DNA of 64,000 bases from Oryzias latipes. Lineage: Eukaryota; Chordata; Actinopteri; Beloniformes; Adrianichthyidae. Below are positions 37,601-49,566 of this stretch, piece by piece (the first letter of the stretch is position 1; the number at the start of each line of letters is the position of its first letter). The position numbers and the translations under genes were made by a program. The notes below the pieces were generated by a model that was not told the DNA's origin, made no database searches, and saw only the letters and a program-made list of their open reading frames with translations. Where the stretch lies: positions 3,751,240 through 3,815,239 of the forward strand of contig NC_019859.2 in the NCBI RefSeq assembly GCF_002234675.1. Direction: 5' to 3'.

Positions 37601-39384
37601 AACAACCCACGTTTAGCAAGTGTCCATACCTTAAGAACCATGTTAAAACTAGTGGAGGTTTTGGGATAAAACAAAACTTTCCATTTGTTCTTGAGTGTAC
37701 ACAGTTTGCAGAAGAACCATTTTCAAAATACGGATTTTAGGCGTTGACACACGTAAGTGCTACACTTTAACCTCCAAGCAATCCAGCAGATTGACAAGCC
37801 TTTACTGAAACTGTCAAAGTTTGCAGCTGGTTCTAATAGGGACATGTAGGCACATTTTTCTCCTCAGTTCCTCAAGTTGCTATTGTAAGTTGGTATCTAT
37901 ACATATGCAGTTAAACCTCATTAACAGGGTTAGAAAAAGAGATATTTCACGCTGGTCTCCTGTTGCCATGTCAGTACAGGGGAGATCAGAGTGTTTTGGA
38001 CATGAAACCATGGAGACTGAGGCTCACCAACTGGCTTTGGAAAGTTTTTTCGACATCACCATGAACTGGTTTACCAAGCAAAACATTGTTTATAAAGATA
38101 GATCATATTTTTATTGAAGAAAATTAATATGTATGTGTTTGCATGCCAATAAAAGATTCTGTAGATTTGCTGTTTGGTTTTTTCATTTTACGTAGTTGGC
38201 TTACCTCTTTAGACAGCTTTCTTCTACTTGTTTGCCGTTAAACTCCATCTTCTTATTTGAGGTGAAAAGATGTCAAGAGGCCGTGTGGAAATGATATTTT
38301 TCTGTATTTCCTTTCTTTTAAAGCGGGCTTTCACATAAAAACAGTACAAATAAACTGTTAACAAGGGATACTAAGGAAAAGGGGGAATTGATGTTCACAC
38401 TTTTAAAATGTCTAATCCAACTTTAGCCTCCAGTCTCAAAATAATTAATCTTGAGTTCCAATAAAATGGCAGCATTTTGACTCCTAGATAGAAGCCCAAG
38501 TTTAATCAAGTAACCACCACAAGTTGGATGCAAAAGCAGCAACAGCCCTAAGCAACCCTTTGACTTAGACTGAAGCAAAACAAAAAACCATTAGGGGTTT
38601 ATTGGGCAAAATAGTCGATCTGGTAGAAAATCATAAAACTTTGTAGAAGCAAATACAACGCAGATGCAGCGAGTACTACCAGCTAAAACCTTCTTAATGA
38701 ATAACATGATCTATCATCCAACCCTTCGACAAATTTTCTGTCACGGCCTATCATTCTGAAAAAAGGTTGTATTGTATTTGTGTTTATTTGTTTTAAAAAA
38801 GCAAAAACAAAGCAAGCATCAATGCTAAATCCACCTAAATCCACACATTCGCCAGCTTCGTTGTTTAACAAAATAACAGTTTTTCTGTTGGTCAATGACT
38901 GTGGTCTCATTATGCATTCCTCCTTTAAGTCTTGATCATTTTATCTTCTGCAGAGCAGTTTTTTGCATAGTTTAGAGACCCGTTAAGATCAGAGGGAGCT
39001 AAATGAGCCCAAATGTTTTTGCGGGGGTTCAAGTGAAGAATGAATGATGTGGGAAATGTCATGATTGGTCATGTTTTTGTTTCCATGTGAAGAACAAAAC
39101 AACATCACAACTTTTCCCTTCCCCCCTATAGCCCAACCGGATGAGCAGTCAGCTGACTTAGATGTATTCGGGGTTATGGTAGAGGTGACGATGGGTGGAT
39201 CCACAGGGTAGTAACGGTTGTCTTCAAACTTCAAAAAGTTCAGAGACATGGATAATCATCCATGATAAAGGTTCTTGTTAGAAAACTTGAATATCTGTAC
39301 ATGTTGGTGAAACACAAGGGTTTTAAAAAAAAAACGGAAGGTATTAATGTTTGTAGCAAAACTTCTTGAGGCTGATTTTCTAGG
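37601..39384. other. Intergenic, nothing recognised
   Basis: Frames of up to 98 codons without recognisable domains. Confidence 0.4.
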
Positions 39385-39845
39385 CTGTGTCCGAATTCCC
39401 ACCCTAACCCCCAACTACTAAAAAACTATGTAGGGCAGCACTATGTGGTGCCCTGAATTTTAAAAGCCAATGGTACACCGTGCTTATACTTATTTTTCTT
39501 TTTCTTCACAAAGTTAAAATCTAATTAATATAAGTGTTTTGCGTCGATAATTTATGAATCCACTGTCTTCTGAAGATAAAAACCTTGATGGTTTACTAAA
39601 AAAAATACATTTAAATACATTTTTTGGCAAAAATTGTTCCGACGCAATGCATTGTGGTCTATAATTGCCGATCTGGTGATCATCGATGCACACTGGTTTT
39701 TTGCAGAGACTTCTGGGAAATTTCTAGGGGACTTGTTTATTGGCTTGTAGATTCGGACTGCACTACAAAATGGGGAATGCACTATATAGTGCACTATGTG
39801 GTGCACTATGTAGTGCGTAGGGAAGCAAATCGGACAAAACTCTAG
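39385..39845. mobile_element. Fish MITE with 'gtgtccgaat' ends
   Basis: The left end 'ggctgtgtccgaattccc' and right end 'gaagcaaatcggacaaaac' are imperfect inverted repeats. Next to the right end, 'agtgcactatatagtgcact' and 'gtggtgcactatgtagtgc' form a repeated, partly palindromic TGCACTA motif. No transposase is encoded. The superfamily is uncertain because the target duplication is not clear. Confidence 0.5.
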
Positions 39846-41860
39846 TCAGGATGCATGCAAGAGGAGCCCAATGTCCATTTGAACAGCACTAACAGGCCAC
39901 TTGCACGTTGCATACTGTGTGGAAAAATGCCTGTATCTCTCTTACTTCACCCTTACTTACCTTTATGTATTGTATACATGTTTACTACAAACTGTCGCAT
40001 GCAGTATGCCTATAGAAAGAATCTGCTTTAACAATTTTGCGCTACGAGTTCACAGAGTGGTCTACTCTACTTAAGCTTTTCTGTGGGCCACCTGCATTTA
40101 AAATATTTGTAAAGGAACATACTAAATGCTGAAGTCCAACCACTTAAATAAGTGGTTCAATCTTATGGCAAAAAGAAATTTGCATTATTCCAATGTATTT
40201 GTTACAATACAGAAAACAATATTTTCTTTACAACATCAATGAATAGTTTTTTTCATCTAAGCCACAACAATACCAGCAAAAAATAGAAGGAGATAATATC
40301 CCCACAAACTTTCATTGAAATGTTCCGTAGATATCAGAAGAAATGCATCGTTCAAAACTACAAAGTTACAAGTTCTTGGAAAACTTTCCCGCACATGCAA
40401 AGTCTAGTTCCTGGAAAACACAGCCATTGTTTGTTGCGTGAAATAACATGATCGAAAATGACACTATTTGTTAACAATTACGAACTTTAAACAAAAGGAA
40501 TTTAAATATTACCTACTTTCATGATGCTGATTCCTTACAGTTCTGTCGTACCTCCAAACACAGGTAGGAGAGGGGAGATAAAAAGAGCTCTGGAATAGTT
40601 TTTTTTGTGCAACATATACAAAAAAAATATTTCACCGTGTGAATTTGTTACTTGTTTTGTGTTTTGTTTCTAAAACTTTTCAAACGTCTTTTGGGACAGA
40701 ATAACATAAAAATCAAATTAAGGTTTAAAAGTTTTCTCGTGAAAATCGGAAAGTCCAATAGTTGTTTGCGTCTGAACGCTACATGAAATTCACCTGGCAA
40801 CAAGGAGCGAATTCTGCGATTGGCTGTTTTTCTGGTGACGTCAAGCGTGTCTGGCAGTGGGTCTGGAATGTTAACAGCATCAGTCATGCTGCAGTCAGAC
40901 TGAGCTGCAGGGACGCAGCGGCAGCAGCACTTGTTGCGCCGTTTAGCTTTTTACCAATTAAATCTGAAATAGTTCATAGATATATTTTATTTATTTTTTT
41001 ATAAGAAACATTTGTTTGTGTTTTTTTATTATATTTGTGTGACAACGCAAGTTCACTCAATACATATAAGGTTTTAAAAACATAGATTTGGTTGAAATAA
41101 AACTGCCATATATTAAAAACTAAAGAATTTCTTAATTGCATTTCTTTCAAATTTGACCGTCGAGTCAAAAAAAAACATTGTTTTCCTCGCAGCAATAAAG
41201 GATCTTTAAAATAAAACATGATCCACTCCTTCTATTTTTAAAGTACAAGATTGGATATGCATGATTTAAAACTGATCTGTACATTTCCCAACCCTATTTT
41301 AAGCACAGAACAATTTGTAAATCTTGCATTGACATCAACATAGTTTTCAAACCAACTGCTGAACTGTGTTTTACTTGTTTTCACTTTACTGTTTATTCCA
41401 GCTCGTCAGGTTGGACTGGCTTTTCAAACCTGTTTTTAGCTGTCATCTCACCCAGATCATGCTTCACGTTTGCAAAGACATTCAAGACACAAAAAAAACA
41501 ACCAAACCTGCCCCCCCCCCCTTTTTTTTAGTACCGAATATTAGTTCACTTATTGATTTCTCTCAAATACAACCAATGGGTTTCTTTTTTGCATCTAACA
41601 TCACCAAACCGCAACCCCTTTAATCATTGTGTTCATTTTTTGTTGGGGGAAAAATCTTACTCTACATTATTGTTTTAAAGAAATATTCAAATAAATAAAA
41701 ATGTTTTTATATGATTCCTTTTTCTTTAAAATTAATAATATATTTAGACTAATTTGTCAAAAAAAAATACTTGTGTTGTGACCGCAGTGAAATTGCAACG
41801 GAGTGATGTGTCTTCATCTATTTCAGGGATCTTTGAACAAAACGCTTTCCTCATGTAGCA
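39846..41860. other. Far-upstream flank of irf2bp2
   Basis: No gene seen. It contains a CCAAT/CRE pair (listed separately), AT-rich DNA and a C9/T8 run near 41512-41529. Confidence 0.4.
40819..40843. promoter_or_regulatory. CCAAT box plus perfect CRE
   Basis: ATTGG (CCAAT on the minus strand) lies at 40819-40823 and TGACGTCA at 40836-40843. It sits in a small GC-richer island (about 40790-40950) some 1.3 kb upstream of the irf2bp2 ATG. It might be an alternative promoter or enhancer. No exon is recognised next to it. Confidence 0.4.
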
Positions 41861-42178
41861 TTACTGAGCATGCGCCCGGGGTCGTCGAAGAATCCAGTAA
41901 ATACAACTCGGGAACACGAGCTGTGTCGTTGCTGACGTCACCAGCCTACATTGAAAGCTGTAGCTGAGTTGTAAGCGCGAGCTCAGACGGAGGCGCGCGG
42001 ACGTAACGGACGCAACAGAAATGCTCTGTTGTTGTGACTTTGCTGCTTTCTGAGGCAATATCCCTCCTTACCTGCTATCCGACTTTGAGTTTTCCCTCTT
42101 TTTATCGACGTAAACAAACCGACGGAGACCTCGGATTTATTATTTTGTTGTTTTTACATTTTTTTACGGGTTTACAGC
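41861..42178 (+). promoter_or_regulatory. irf2bp2 promoter and 5' UTR region
   Basis: GC- and CpG-richer than the upstream flank. An NRF1-like GCATGCGC lies at about 41868-41875 and a perfect CRE, TGACGTCA, at 41933-41940. No TATA box is evident, in keeping with a CpG-type promoter. The exact start site cannot be read from sequence. Confidence 0.6.
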
Positions 42179-42941
42179 ATGTCCTCTGCGGCGGTTGCTG
42201 CCTCCAGACGGCAGTCCTGCTATTTGTGCGATTTACCCCGCATGCAATGGGCGATGATCTGGGATTTTACCGAGCCCGTCTGCCGCGGATGTGTCAACTA
42301 CGAGGGCGCCGACCGGATTGAGATTGTTATCGAGAGTGCCCGTCATCTGAAGAGAGCTCACGGCTTTCAGGACGGCCGCTCTCCGGGACCGGGGAAGCCC
42401 CAGTACACCGGTAAGGACATGAACCATTCGGACGGAGGTTCTCGTCCGCCGCAGCCTCTGGACCGTTACCCGCTGTCGGACCGGCCGCCCCGGTTGGGAC
42501 CGGAATACCAAGCGGGCAGGCAGGCAAACGGACTCCCCATGATGAACGGAATTCCAAAACCCGAAGACCCCCCGGAGCTGAACCGCCAAAGCCCCAACCC
42601 TCGCAGGACTAGTGCAGTTCCACCCAGCCTGGTGCCTCTGGTGAACGGCTCCATGCCCACGAGCGTGCACCCCCTCAACGGTCGCCCTGGCCCCATCAGT
42701 CTGTCCGGAGCCGTCGCTGTCGGCGGCCCCGGGGAGCACGGAAAGCGCCTGGAAGAGCTGAAAGACAAACACAGGGCGGACAGCCTGTCGGACATGTCCG
42801 AGAGCCAGAAGGACTGGTTCAAAGCCAAAACGGTGAAGGACTACATGGCGCTGCACGCGTACGAGGGCCGGCTGAAGAAGGAGCACGCAGCCATGCAGCG
42901 GCAGATGGTGTTCGAGGCGGGAGCCTCTTCCTCAAAAATCG
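42179..42941 (+). CDS. irf2bp2: irf2bp2 exon 1: interferon regulatory factor 2 binding protein 2
   Basis: Nuclear transcriptional corepressor; in mammals IRF2BP2 binds IRF2 and modulates NFAT and other factors. This exon encodes residues 1-254 plus one base of codon 255. The N-terminal zinc finger is [13 protein letters not shown]...[20 protein letters not shown] with Cys14, Cys17, Cys35 and Cys38. A proline-rich linker follows, with the family motif [13 protein letters not shown] and VPLVNGS, then [19 protein letters not shown]. The ATG at 42179 starts [13 protein letters not shown], as in the family. Exon 1 ends at a GTGAGA donor (42942) in phase 1. Gln23 stands where I recall Pro in the human protein (MPWAM). 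IRF2BP2 is favoured over IRF2BP1 by the [11 protein letters not shown] block and the exon structure; the fish a/b paralogue cannot be told. Confidence 0.93.
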
Positions 42942-43216
42942 GTGAGACGGTTTTTACTGTTTGTATGAACACATTTCAACCAAAGCAAAGCAGGGCATTT
43001 CGGAGTTTGAGAGCCGGAGCCTGAACGCCACGCGGCTGGACCCGTTCACCTCTCTCCACGGAGGGCAAGGGCAGAGTTATGGAGGCTCTGTGACACGCTG
43101 TGTGTGTTGTGAAATTTCCTGTGTTTGCCTCTTCACAGCCCAGCATGGTGGCGTGTTTGTGTGTGGTGAGATGTGAGTGTTAACCCCCCCCTCCTCTCCC
43201 TCTTCCTCTTCTGCAG
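42942..43216 (+). other. irf2bp2 intron 1 (275 bp)
   Basis: Donor GTGAGA at 42942. The acceptor is a long pyrimidine tract ending TTCTGCAG at 43216. Phase 1: the last G of exon 1 plus AC of exon 2 make Asp255, which restores a protein matching the family across the junction. Exon 1's frame reads through the donor for only 26 more codons before a stop. Confidence 0.85.
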
Positions 43217-43971
43217 ACAGGGTGAAGCACGCTCGCCCTGTAAAGAGGAAGGCCTCCCCCGAACCAGAAGGGGAGGGCAGTGCCCCCAAGGTGAACGGCA
43301 GCGAGGGGCAGTCGTGGCTTCCCTCGTCCTCCGAGGTCATGAAGATGCCCCCGTCTTCTCTCCAGGGTTTCCCCACCGCTCCCCCTTCCACCATGTCGCC
43401 CCACTCCCGCACCACCCCACCCGAAGCCGCCCCAGCACAGAACGGCCAGTCCCCCATGGCGGCGCTCATCCAGGCCACCGACAACGCAGGGAGCACGGGT
43501 TCACCCAAAGATGGCAACCAGGTCCACTCCACCACGTCGGGCACCAGGCGGAACAGCGGCAGCCCCCTGTCGCCGTCCTCCGCCTCTCAGAGGAGGTTAA
43601 CCCAGAGGGAGGGGCCCACCAGCACCAACTCTTCTGCTCCACACGGGGCCAGTCTCATGGACCCCCATGTGCCGCAGCCACAGAACATTCTGGACTCCTC
43701 CGTTCCACCGGTGCCGCTGTGCTGCACTCTGTGCCACGAGCGGCTGGAGGACACTCACTTCGTCCAGTGCCCGTCTGTGCCCTCCCATAAGTTCTGCTTT
43801 CCCTGCTCCAGGGAGAGCATCAAGCAGCAAGGTGCCACCGGCGAGGTGTACTGCCCCAGTGGGGAGCGCTGTCCGCTGGTCGGTTCCAATGTGCCCTGGG
43901 CCTTCATGCAGGGGGAAATAGCTACTATCCTGGCTGGGGACATAAAGGTAAAAAAGGAGAGGGACCCTTGA
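43217..43971 (+). CDS. irf2bp2: irf2bp2 exon 2: C-terminal half with RING-like domain
   Basis: Encodes residues 255-505 and the TGA stop (43969-43971). It opens with a basic, nuclear-localisation-like [16 protein letters not shown] Ser/Pro/Thr-rich stretch contains [20 protein letters not shown] and QVHSTT. The C-terminal C3HC4-type RING-like domain starts about residue 423 ([20 protein letters not shown], then [12 protein letters not shown] and [14 protein letters not shown]). The protein ends [20 protein letters not shown] plus DP. In this family that domain contacts partner transcription factors. The tail is almost invariant among vertebrate paralogues. Total length of about 505 is shorter than my recollection of human IRF2BP2 (about 587), mainly from fewer alanine/glutamine tracts in the linker. 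Confidence 0.93.
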
Positions 43972-44290
43972 AATGCTCTCCGACCCCATTTTACTCCACA
44001 GCAGGACCCAAGCATAAAAGTCCGGAAAAGCGGACTTCTGTGTACATATTGGACACAAGTCTATACTTGGTAAACATTGATGTATAATTTCTTTGATTTC
44101 TCTTTTGTTTTTCAGTACTTTTTTTTTTTCTATATTTTGAGGATTACAAGGTATGGACTCCTCATAACAGACTCTTTCCCATCACAGTTGTTTCTGTTCG
44201 GTCTGGAGAGAGTCCCCGTCACACTTTAGAATGTGATTTCATTTGAGCACTTGGCTGAAAAAATAAATAAAAAACAAAACATGCTTCTAG
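43972..44290 (+). other. irf2bp2 3' UTR with candidate polyadenylation signals
   Basis: Two overlapping AATAAA hexamers lie at 44262-44267 and 44266-44271, about 290 bases after the stop. They are the first canonical signals seen. A longer transcript using later sites is possible. Confidence 0.55.
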
Positions 44291-45712
44291 CTGTACATGT
44301 ATGCACTTGTTCCAGAAAAAAAAGAGACTTGCCAAATACAGTTTCAGATCTTGTAATAATACCCTGGGTGTCTCTGGTTTATTTTCCGTACTCGGCGAGC
44401 CAGCCCTTGCGTTTGCTTGCTTGCTTGCTTGAGTCGTGGCCTGATTATGAGTCAGCCATGATGCAATGCCTCTCGGCAGGAACAAACTGGCTTCCAGGGA
44501 AGAGTTGGTGGAAGAGGAAAAAAGTCAAGGAGAAGGGGGGGGGGGTCTGTGTTGCGTAAACACTGAGCGGTCCTCGTGTTCCTGCCAGCATTAAGGAGAT
44601 AAGACCTAAAAATAGTGGTAAACGGTGGAGTGGAGATTGTTTACGGTGAAAGCTGTCTGCTTTGCGGTTTTGGTTCTAGGTTGTTGTTTTTTTTGTTTTT
44701 TGCTTCTCCTTTCGCTGGTTGGCAGCAGACTGAACCTTGATTCAAGTGAAAACACTTCAGACGTGAAGTCATAAAAGGCGGTGGCGGTCTGTTTAGGAGC
44801 TGACTGAGCAGCTTTCTGGTTTTTCCACATAACTGTCATGCTGTAACCGCGAGCTTTGCACATGGAGCCGATCCAAAGTGGATCCTGTTTCTCAGCATTG
44901 CTGCACTAAGTGCTATTATTCCTTTGTTTGTTTGTTTGTTGGCGTTTTCTGAACGTCCGACTCACTTTTAAGTTTCCCGACATAATTTAGGCTGCAGAAA
45001 GTCGTCTCTCCTGTCAGTCACATTCGGCTGGTTTTTACTTCAGGGAGAGAGAGAAAAAATAACAAGGTTGAGTAAGGAGGGGGGCCCCCGCTTGAGAGAT
45101 GAACTAAATGCCTTGCTCAGAGGTCACGTGCTCCTCAGTGGAATTCCTGAGTCACAGTCCTCCCTCCCTCCCTCCATCCTCCCCTCCCCTCTGCTGCAGT
45201 AACACGCCTTCCACTGTTCTGGCCTGATCACACAGCCAGCAGATGAATGGGCGTCTGTGCGTGTTTATGCTGCCCCCCCCCCCACCCCCTCCAGTCCTTT
45301 GAGCCGCCATTCAAAGACGGAAAAACCTTAACTCTTTCTTTGCTCGCTCTTTCCACACAAGGCAATGTTTACAGGCTCATCATCAAACCAAATTCAACCA
45401 TTTCAGCCTTCAGAGTTTGGCTCCCAATGTCAAAGAAATGTAATTTCAAATACTAGGGGGGAGGGGAGACTGGAAATTAAACGAATAAGAGACAGACCTC
45501 TTTTTCAAAGTCTAAAATTGGCTTGGAGAGGCTTTGTGTGGCCTCTTGCTGTGAAAGGATTCCAGTGAGATTAAATCAGTTCAGGCCAACAGACTAATGG
45601 GTCAACAGAGGCTTCGGTTATGTAATGTTCTATTTTGCTGATGAAATTTCCCCTCTATTCCTTTGTAATCAGCACTAGCTGTGAGGTGAAGAAAGGCTGA
45701 GGTGATATAAAC
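44291..45712. other. Downstream flank of irf2bp2
   Basis: Simple repeats include (GCTT)n near 44414, a G10 run at 44537 and (CCCT)n near 45160. No second gene is recognised. Confidence 0.4.
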
Positions 45713-46080
45713 AACCCACTCCGATGAAAATGGGATTTTAAACACAATCCTGCAGCATTTTTTCTCATGATAGAGGTGATGTATTAAGAATATTGAGCTA
45801 AAAACTGCATTTCCAGTTATTTCTTTTTTTTCCAAGTCGTGAATCAGGAGTTGACAAAAACAATGCCGTTTGAAAAAGATCATATTCGTTAGGTAGAAGC
45901 TACAATCAGCAGGTCACGGGTCTCCTGCTCTGCTCCATTCTGATGCGTCCACTTGCAGGCAAAGGTTACACTGCTAATTTTAGATGACTGTCTAATAAAG
46001 TGCTGCCTCTCTGGGGAAAATTTATAAAAGCTTAGGCTGAAAACGGCTTTCAAATGACTAAAGTGCTTTTATGGCAAGGT
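45713..46080 (-). mobile_element. Family T element, copy 7, degraded
   Basis: It begins with the family end ('acccactccgatgaaaatgg' on the plus strand) and includes 'gaatcaggagttgacaaaa' and 'tctgctccattctgatgcgt'. The coding-remnant segment is mostly deleted. The right boundary is uncertain. Confidence 0.5.
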
Positions 46081-47874
46081 TTTATTGGATATTGTGGATT
46101 TTTTTCCCTTTAAATCCTTTAAATATGAAACTGCTTTCTCCAAACTTTCACTGTGATTTAAATGCAGAAAGTTGTTGACACGGATACAAAAATATGCAAG
46201 TGAACTATTCTCCGCAGACCGCGTTTGTGTACATAGACCAGTTTAGATTTTATGGAGATGAATGAAATTCCATTCATGCTCAATTCATGACTCTTTACAT
46301 ATTTGTATAAGCAGAAACAGTCATGTGTGAGCATTTGTCGAGCTTTTCTTTACTGATGACAAACGCATTTTAGGATGATGATGAGTTCCTGGAAAACTTG
46401 CACACACTGAGAACTTGAGTTACATTCTGTAAATGGCCCTCTTTGTCTCCTGACTTCCTACAGCAACACTAAATCCTCTTTTAAAAAGAGCCAAGTCATT
46501 CTTGAAGATCTGATACACGGAGAAGTCGAAGCAAAACTTTACATTTTTGCAGTCTGTGTTTTTTATTAAAAGTTGCATTCTTTTAACCGAGCGAATAAAA
46601 AAAAAAGGAGAAAGGAATGTTTGGATGGGTTCAAACAGTCTGCAAATCCCCGGTCTGCTGGTCCTTTTGATGTCTACCAACCAATCAGATGTCCACTCCA
46701 AACCAGATCCAGACCTCCGCCCTTTTTCTCTCCTCTTCCAGGCCAGTTCATCTCTGGCATGAGGTCAGCCCCGGATTCCAGCCCAGACAGCTCATTTCTT
46801 TTCATCTGTCACTGAAATTTAACACCCAGGGGGACTCAGGAGGCAGTGGCCTGAGATTAATGGGTTTTGCTCAAATTACGTGGCATACTTAGAGAAAAAC
46901 CTCAGGGTTTCTCCTGTTCTCAACCAAATCTCAGCCCCTCCCACCCCACGTGTCCTCTTCCTTTTTGTCCAGACTCTGGAGTGCAGGTTGGGGCTGGAGG
47001 AAACATGTCCTGAACAGAGGAGGAGCAGCCAAACGGAGCTGTTGCCCCCTTCAAGAATGCTGCCAGCAACAACAAATCTGATGAAAGCTAAAAAAGTGAA
47101 AAAAAACAAAAAAAAACTCAAAATTCTACAAGCTGGTAGCAGATTTATCTAAAGGGGAACCCAGCAGTGATGCACTTTAACTTTATGGAGATCAAATTCC
47201 ATCCTAGACATAATAGATGAGGTCACGAGATTCAGACAATGTTAGAAATTAACAAATACTATGTTTATGCCTGGTTTAGTCTTAATGTAGATTTTCCTGT
47301 TGATTTTTCAGATTTTATTTCCAAAAAAATGGAACAAAATCCATATATTTCAAAGCAAATATAAATCTGATCTAATTTCAAAAGTCCTTTGGTTTTTTAT
47401 TTCTCTGTCAACATCTCTTGATTTGCTAACCTCCAATCCTATGGCCCTTATTGGAGGACCACAAAATCCTGACAAGCCCATAGAATCAACTGAAGACTTG
47501 GCTTCGGTCTGTTCTGTCATTTAAAATAACTATTTTCCCTAACAGCAGCTGCAGCTCTTCATCCTCCATCAGCCTTTTACTCTGGAAAGTGAGCAGACAT
47601 AAAAGTCCTTTCAAAGGGTTTAATTACCCACTGCTTAAATAATTAGCATTAGTTTTGATAAAGCTTTAAAAATTACTCAGATGATAAAAAAAAAAAAAAT
47701 AGCTAAACAAATCTTGGGGGAAGTTTTTACCCAAGAATATAACTTTGGACAAAACTGATCTTTTTTAGGTAAAATTCCACCTCCTAATAAAAAAAAAAAG
47801 GCAAAAATGTTTTCCGCAGTTTAACTTTAGGAGAAGTAATAATATTACGTTAAACTAATTAAACGAATATAAAC
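46081..47874. other. Gene-free stretch, possible regulatory DNA
   Basis: The repeat-free, moderately GC-rich part at about 46670-46870 and the TAATTA-containing part at about 47600-47650 are candidates for conserved non-coding elements near irf2bp2. This is only an impression from composition. No coding support is seen. Confidence 0.3.
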
Positions 47875-48203
47875 TAGGGCTGTTATGATTTATTTCAACA
47901 AGGATTTGATTCATATGATAATTTGTTGGTGCGATACGATTCATAGTCAACATTGGTTCGATCTGATTCTCTGACCTAAAATCAGTCTATGACATCTTTA
48001 GCTAAAAATTCAACCAATGAGATTCAGACATAAATACCTTAGAACTGAAAAGTGCAGGTGCAGTTTTCCTGATTCTATCATTTTGAAACAATTTTATAAC
48101 TATATCAATTCCATTTACAAATTGCCTCAGACAGATCACCTAGTTGAATTGTTTGATTATAATTTAATTTAATCAATTACATCAATTAATCCTTACACCC
48201 CTA
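47875..48203. mobile_element. hAT-like MITE (329 bp)
   Basis: The ends TAGGGCTGT and ACACCCCTA are inverted repeats with one mismatch. The flanks atataaac and ctataaaa could be a decayed 8-bp duplication (6 of 8). The inner 'tgcgatacgattcatagtca' phrase belongs to a common fish repeat. There is no transposase. Confidence 0.55.
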
Positions 48204-49121
48204 CTATAAAAAAAAGAGAATTTAACCAATATGAGAAAACCAACTAGATGATTCACTTTATCACAATTCAGCAAGTCATAAAGGACAGAATCTATGATGT
48301 CAGTTATATAACCATGGGTTGTCACATGATCCCCCTTCCAGTGTGGCTGCATGGCGTCAGGCTTTCAGGGTGGGGCGGGCTGATGTTTACCATGTGCTCT
48401 TGGGTCATCGTGTCCAAACGATCAGCTCGTACGTTCAAGCCCCGGGCCTCTTCATCAGGAGAGTGTCCAAACCTAAATGCTGCCCAAAAGGTCAGTCAGC
48501 AACCCGCTTGCAAAATGACCCTGGCTCAGGCAGAACATGCTGCCGTCACACAATGGCCAGCCTGGACCGTCACCGCGTCAGCACTTTCACAAATCTGCCC
48601 TGGGGCTTTAGATACCCTGACACAAACCTTTTACACACAAACATCCTGCTGCCTAAATGTGTGCTTTGTTGATATGCCAGCTCTGAAGCTTCTATTTCAA
48701 CTGCATGTCACAGTACTCCATGTAAGTGCTTGTTTAGATTTAGCGCAAAGGACAATGCGAGCCTGTCTTTCCTCAACCCAAATCCAGAGAACAATTTTCA
48801 TTAAAAACAGTTGCTCTTTATGTGAGGCTGAAGACCTCACACTGAGCTGAATACAATAAAAAAAAGCAAAATAAAAAGAATTAGCATATACATAAATAAG
48901 GCATGAAACTCAAACGAATTCAGGATGGCTGGCAGAAAAGGACACACAGGGAAGGGAGTTTTTTGTGCAGAGTAGCCGGATAAATGTTGTTGGATTCGAA
49001 ACAATGCTTTCTTTATTCAAGGTGACTGATAGCAAACAGTCCAGCTCCACAAGTTCTGGATGTGCATCGCGACGAAGAAAGACACGAAGGAATACAAGAT
49101 GTGAGGATAGGTTAAGATGAT
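48204..49121. other. Gene-free stretch with an unexplained 200-codon open frame
   Basis: A plus-strand frame with ATG at 48248 runs to 48850. The translation is cysteine-rich without periodicity, with no signal peptide, domain or repeat I recognise. A second frame overlaps it (48319-48672), which argues that stop codons are simply rare in this GC-richer patch. Confidence 0.25.
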
Positions 49122-49170
49122 AATCATCTCACATTTTAAACATTTAAAATCTTTAAAATGTGAGATGATT
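49122..49170. repeat. Perfect 19-bp inverted repeat (hairpin)
   Basis: The arms at 49122-49140 and 49152-49170 are exact reverse complements around an 11-base loop; the left arm reads AATCATCTCACATTTTAAA. There is no poly-T or gene end beside it, so it is not an obvious terminator. Confidence 0.85.
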
Positions 49171-49224
49171 TGAAGCAGACAACACCAAAGACCTTCATCA
49201 GAATGAAGGATTCAGTAGTTAAAA

Positions 49225-49420
49225 GGTCTATATCATGCAAAATCCACTTTTTTTTAGCTTTTATAGTGTTCATTCGTCACAAAAAACAACCCCAAAGTGG
49301 TATTTTGATCCGTTCGCACATTTTTCTGCATTCGTATGAAATGAGCAGCATCCACTTGGACTGAAGGCAGTGCCTCAGAAGTCGAGTTTTCTTACTTTTG
49401 GGTAGAAAATGAACTGCGAA
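49225..49420 (+). repeat. Fish DNA-repeat fragment ('atcatgcaaaatccac')
   Basis: The phrases 'atcatgcaaaatccactttt' and 'cccaaagtggtattttgatc' resemble one end of a common fish MITE. Only one terminus is recognised. Confidence 0.35.
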
Positions 49421-49521
49421 AACAAGTAATTTTTCATTTAGAAAAATCATTCTTTAGTATCCCAAATGTAATATATTTTCATATATGGTTATAGTTCACG
49501 CTGAAAGGCTTAAGAAAAGTA

Positions 49522-49523
<2 letters not shown>

Positions 49524-49566
<43 letters not shown>

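Noticed and set aside
37267..37740. 157-codon plus-strand frame
   Set aside because: Lies mostly within repeat family X copy 3; the other copies do not preserve the frame.
42233..42886. 217-codon minus-strand frame over irf2bp2 exon 1
   Set aside because: Shadow produced by high GC content; the plus-strand zinc finger is unmistakable.
42942..43176. Coding-like [18 protein letters not shown] in the irf2bp2 intron
   Set aside because: It would need extra splice sites, and the direct exon 1-exon 2 junction already restores the conserved protein. Not enough to propose an alternative exon.
43077..44058. Other long frames on both strands over irf2bp2 exon 2
   Set aside because: Shadows; only the phase giving [14 protein letters not shown] matches a family.
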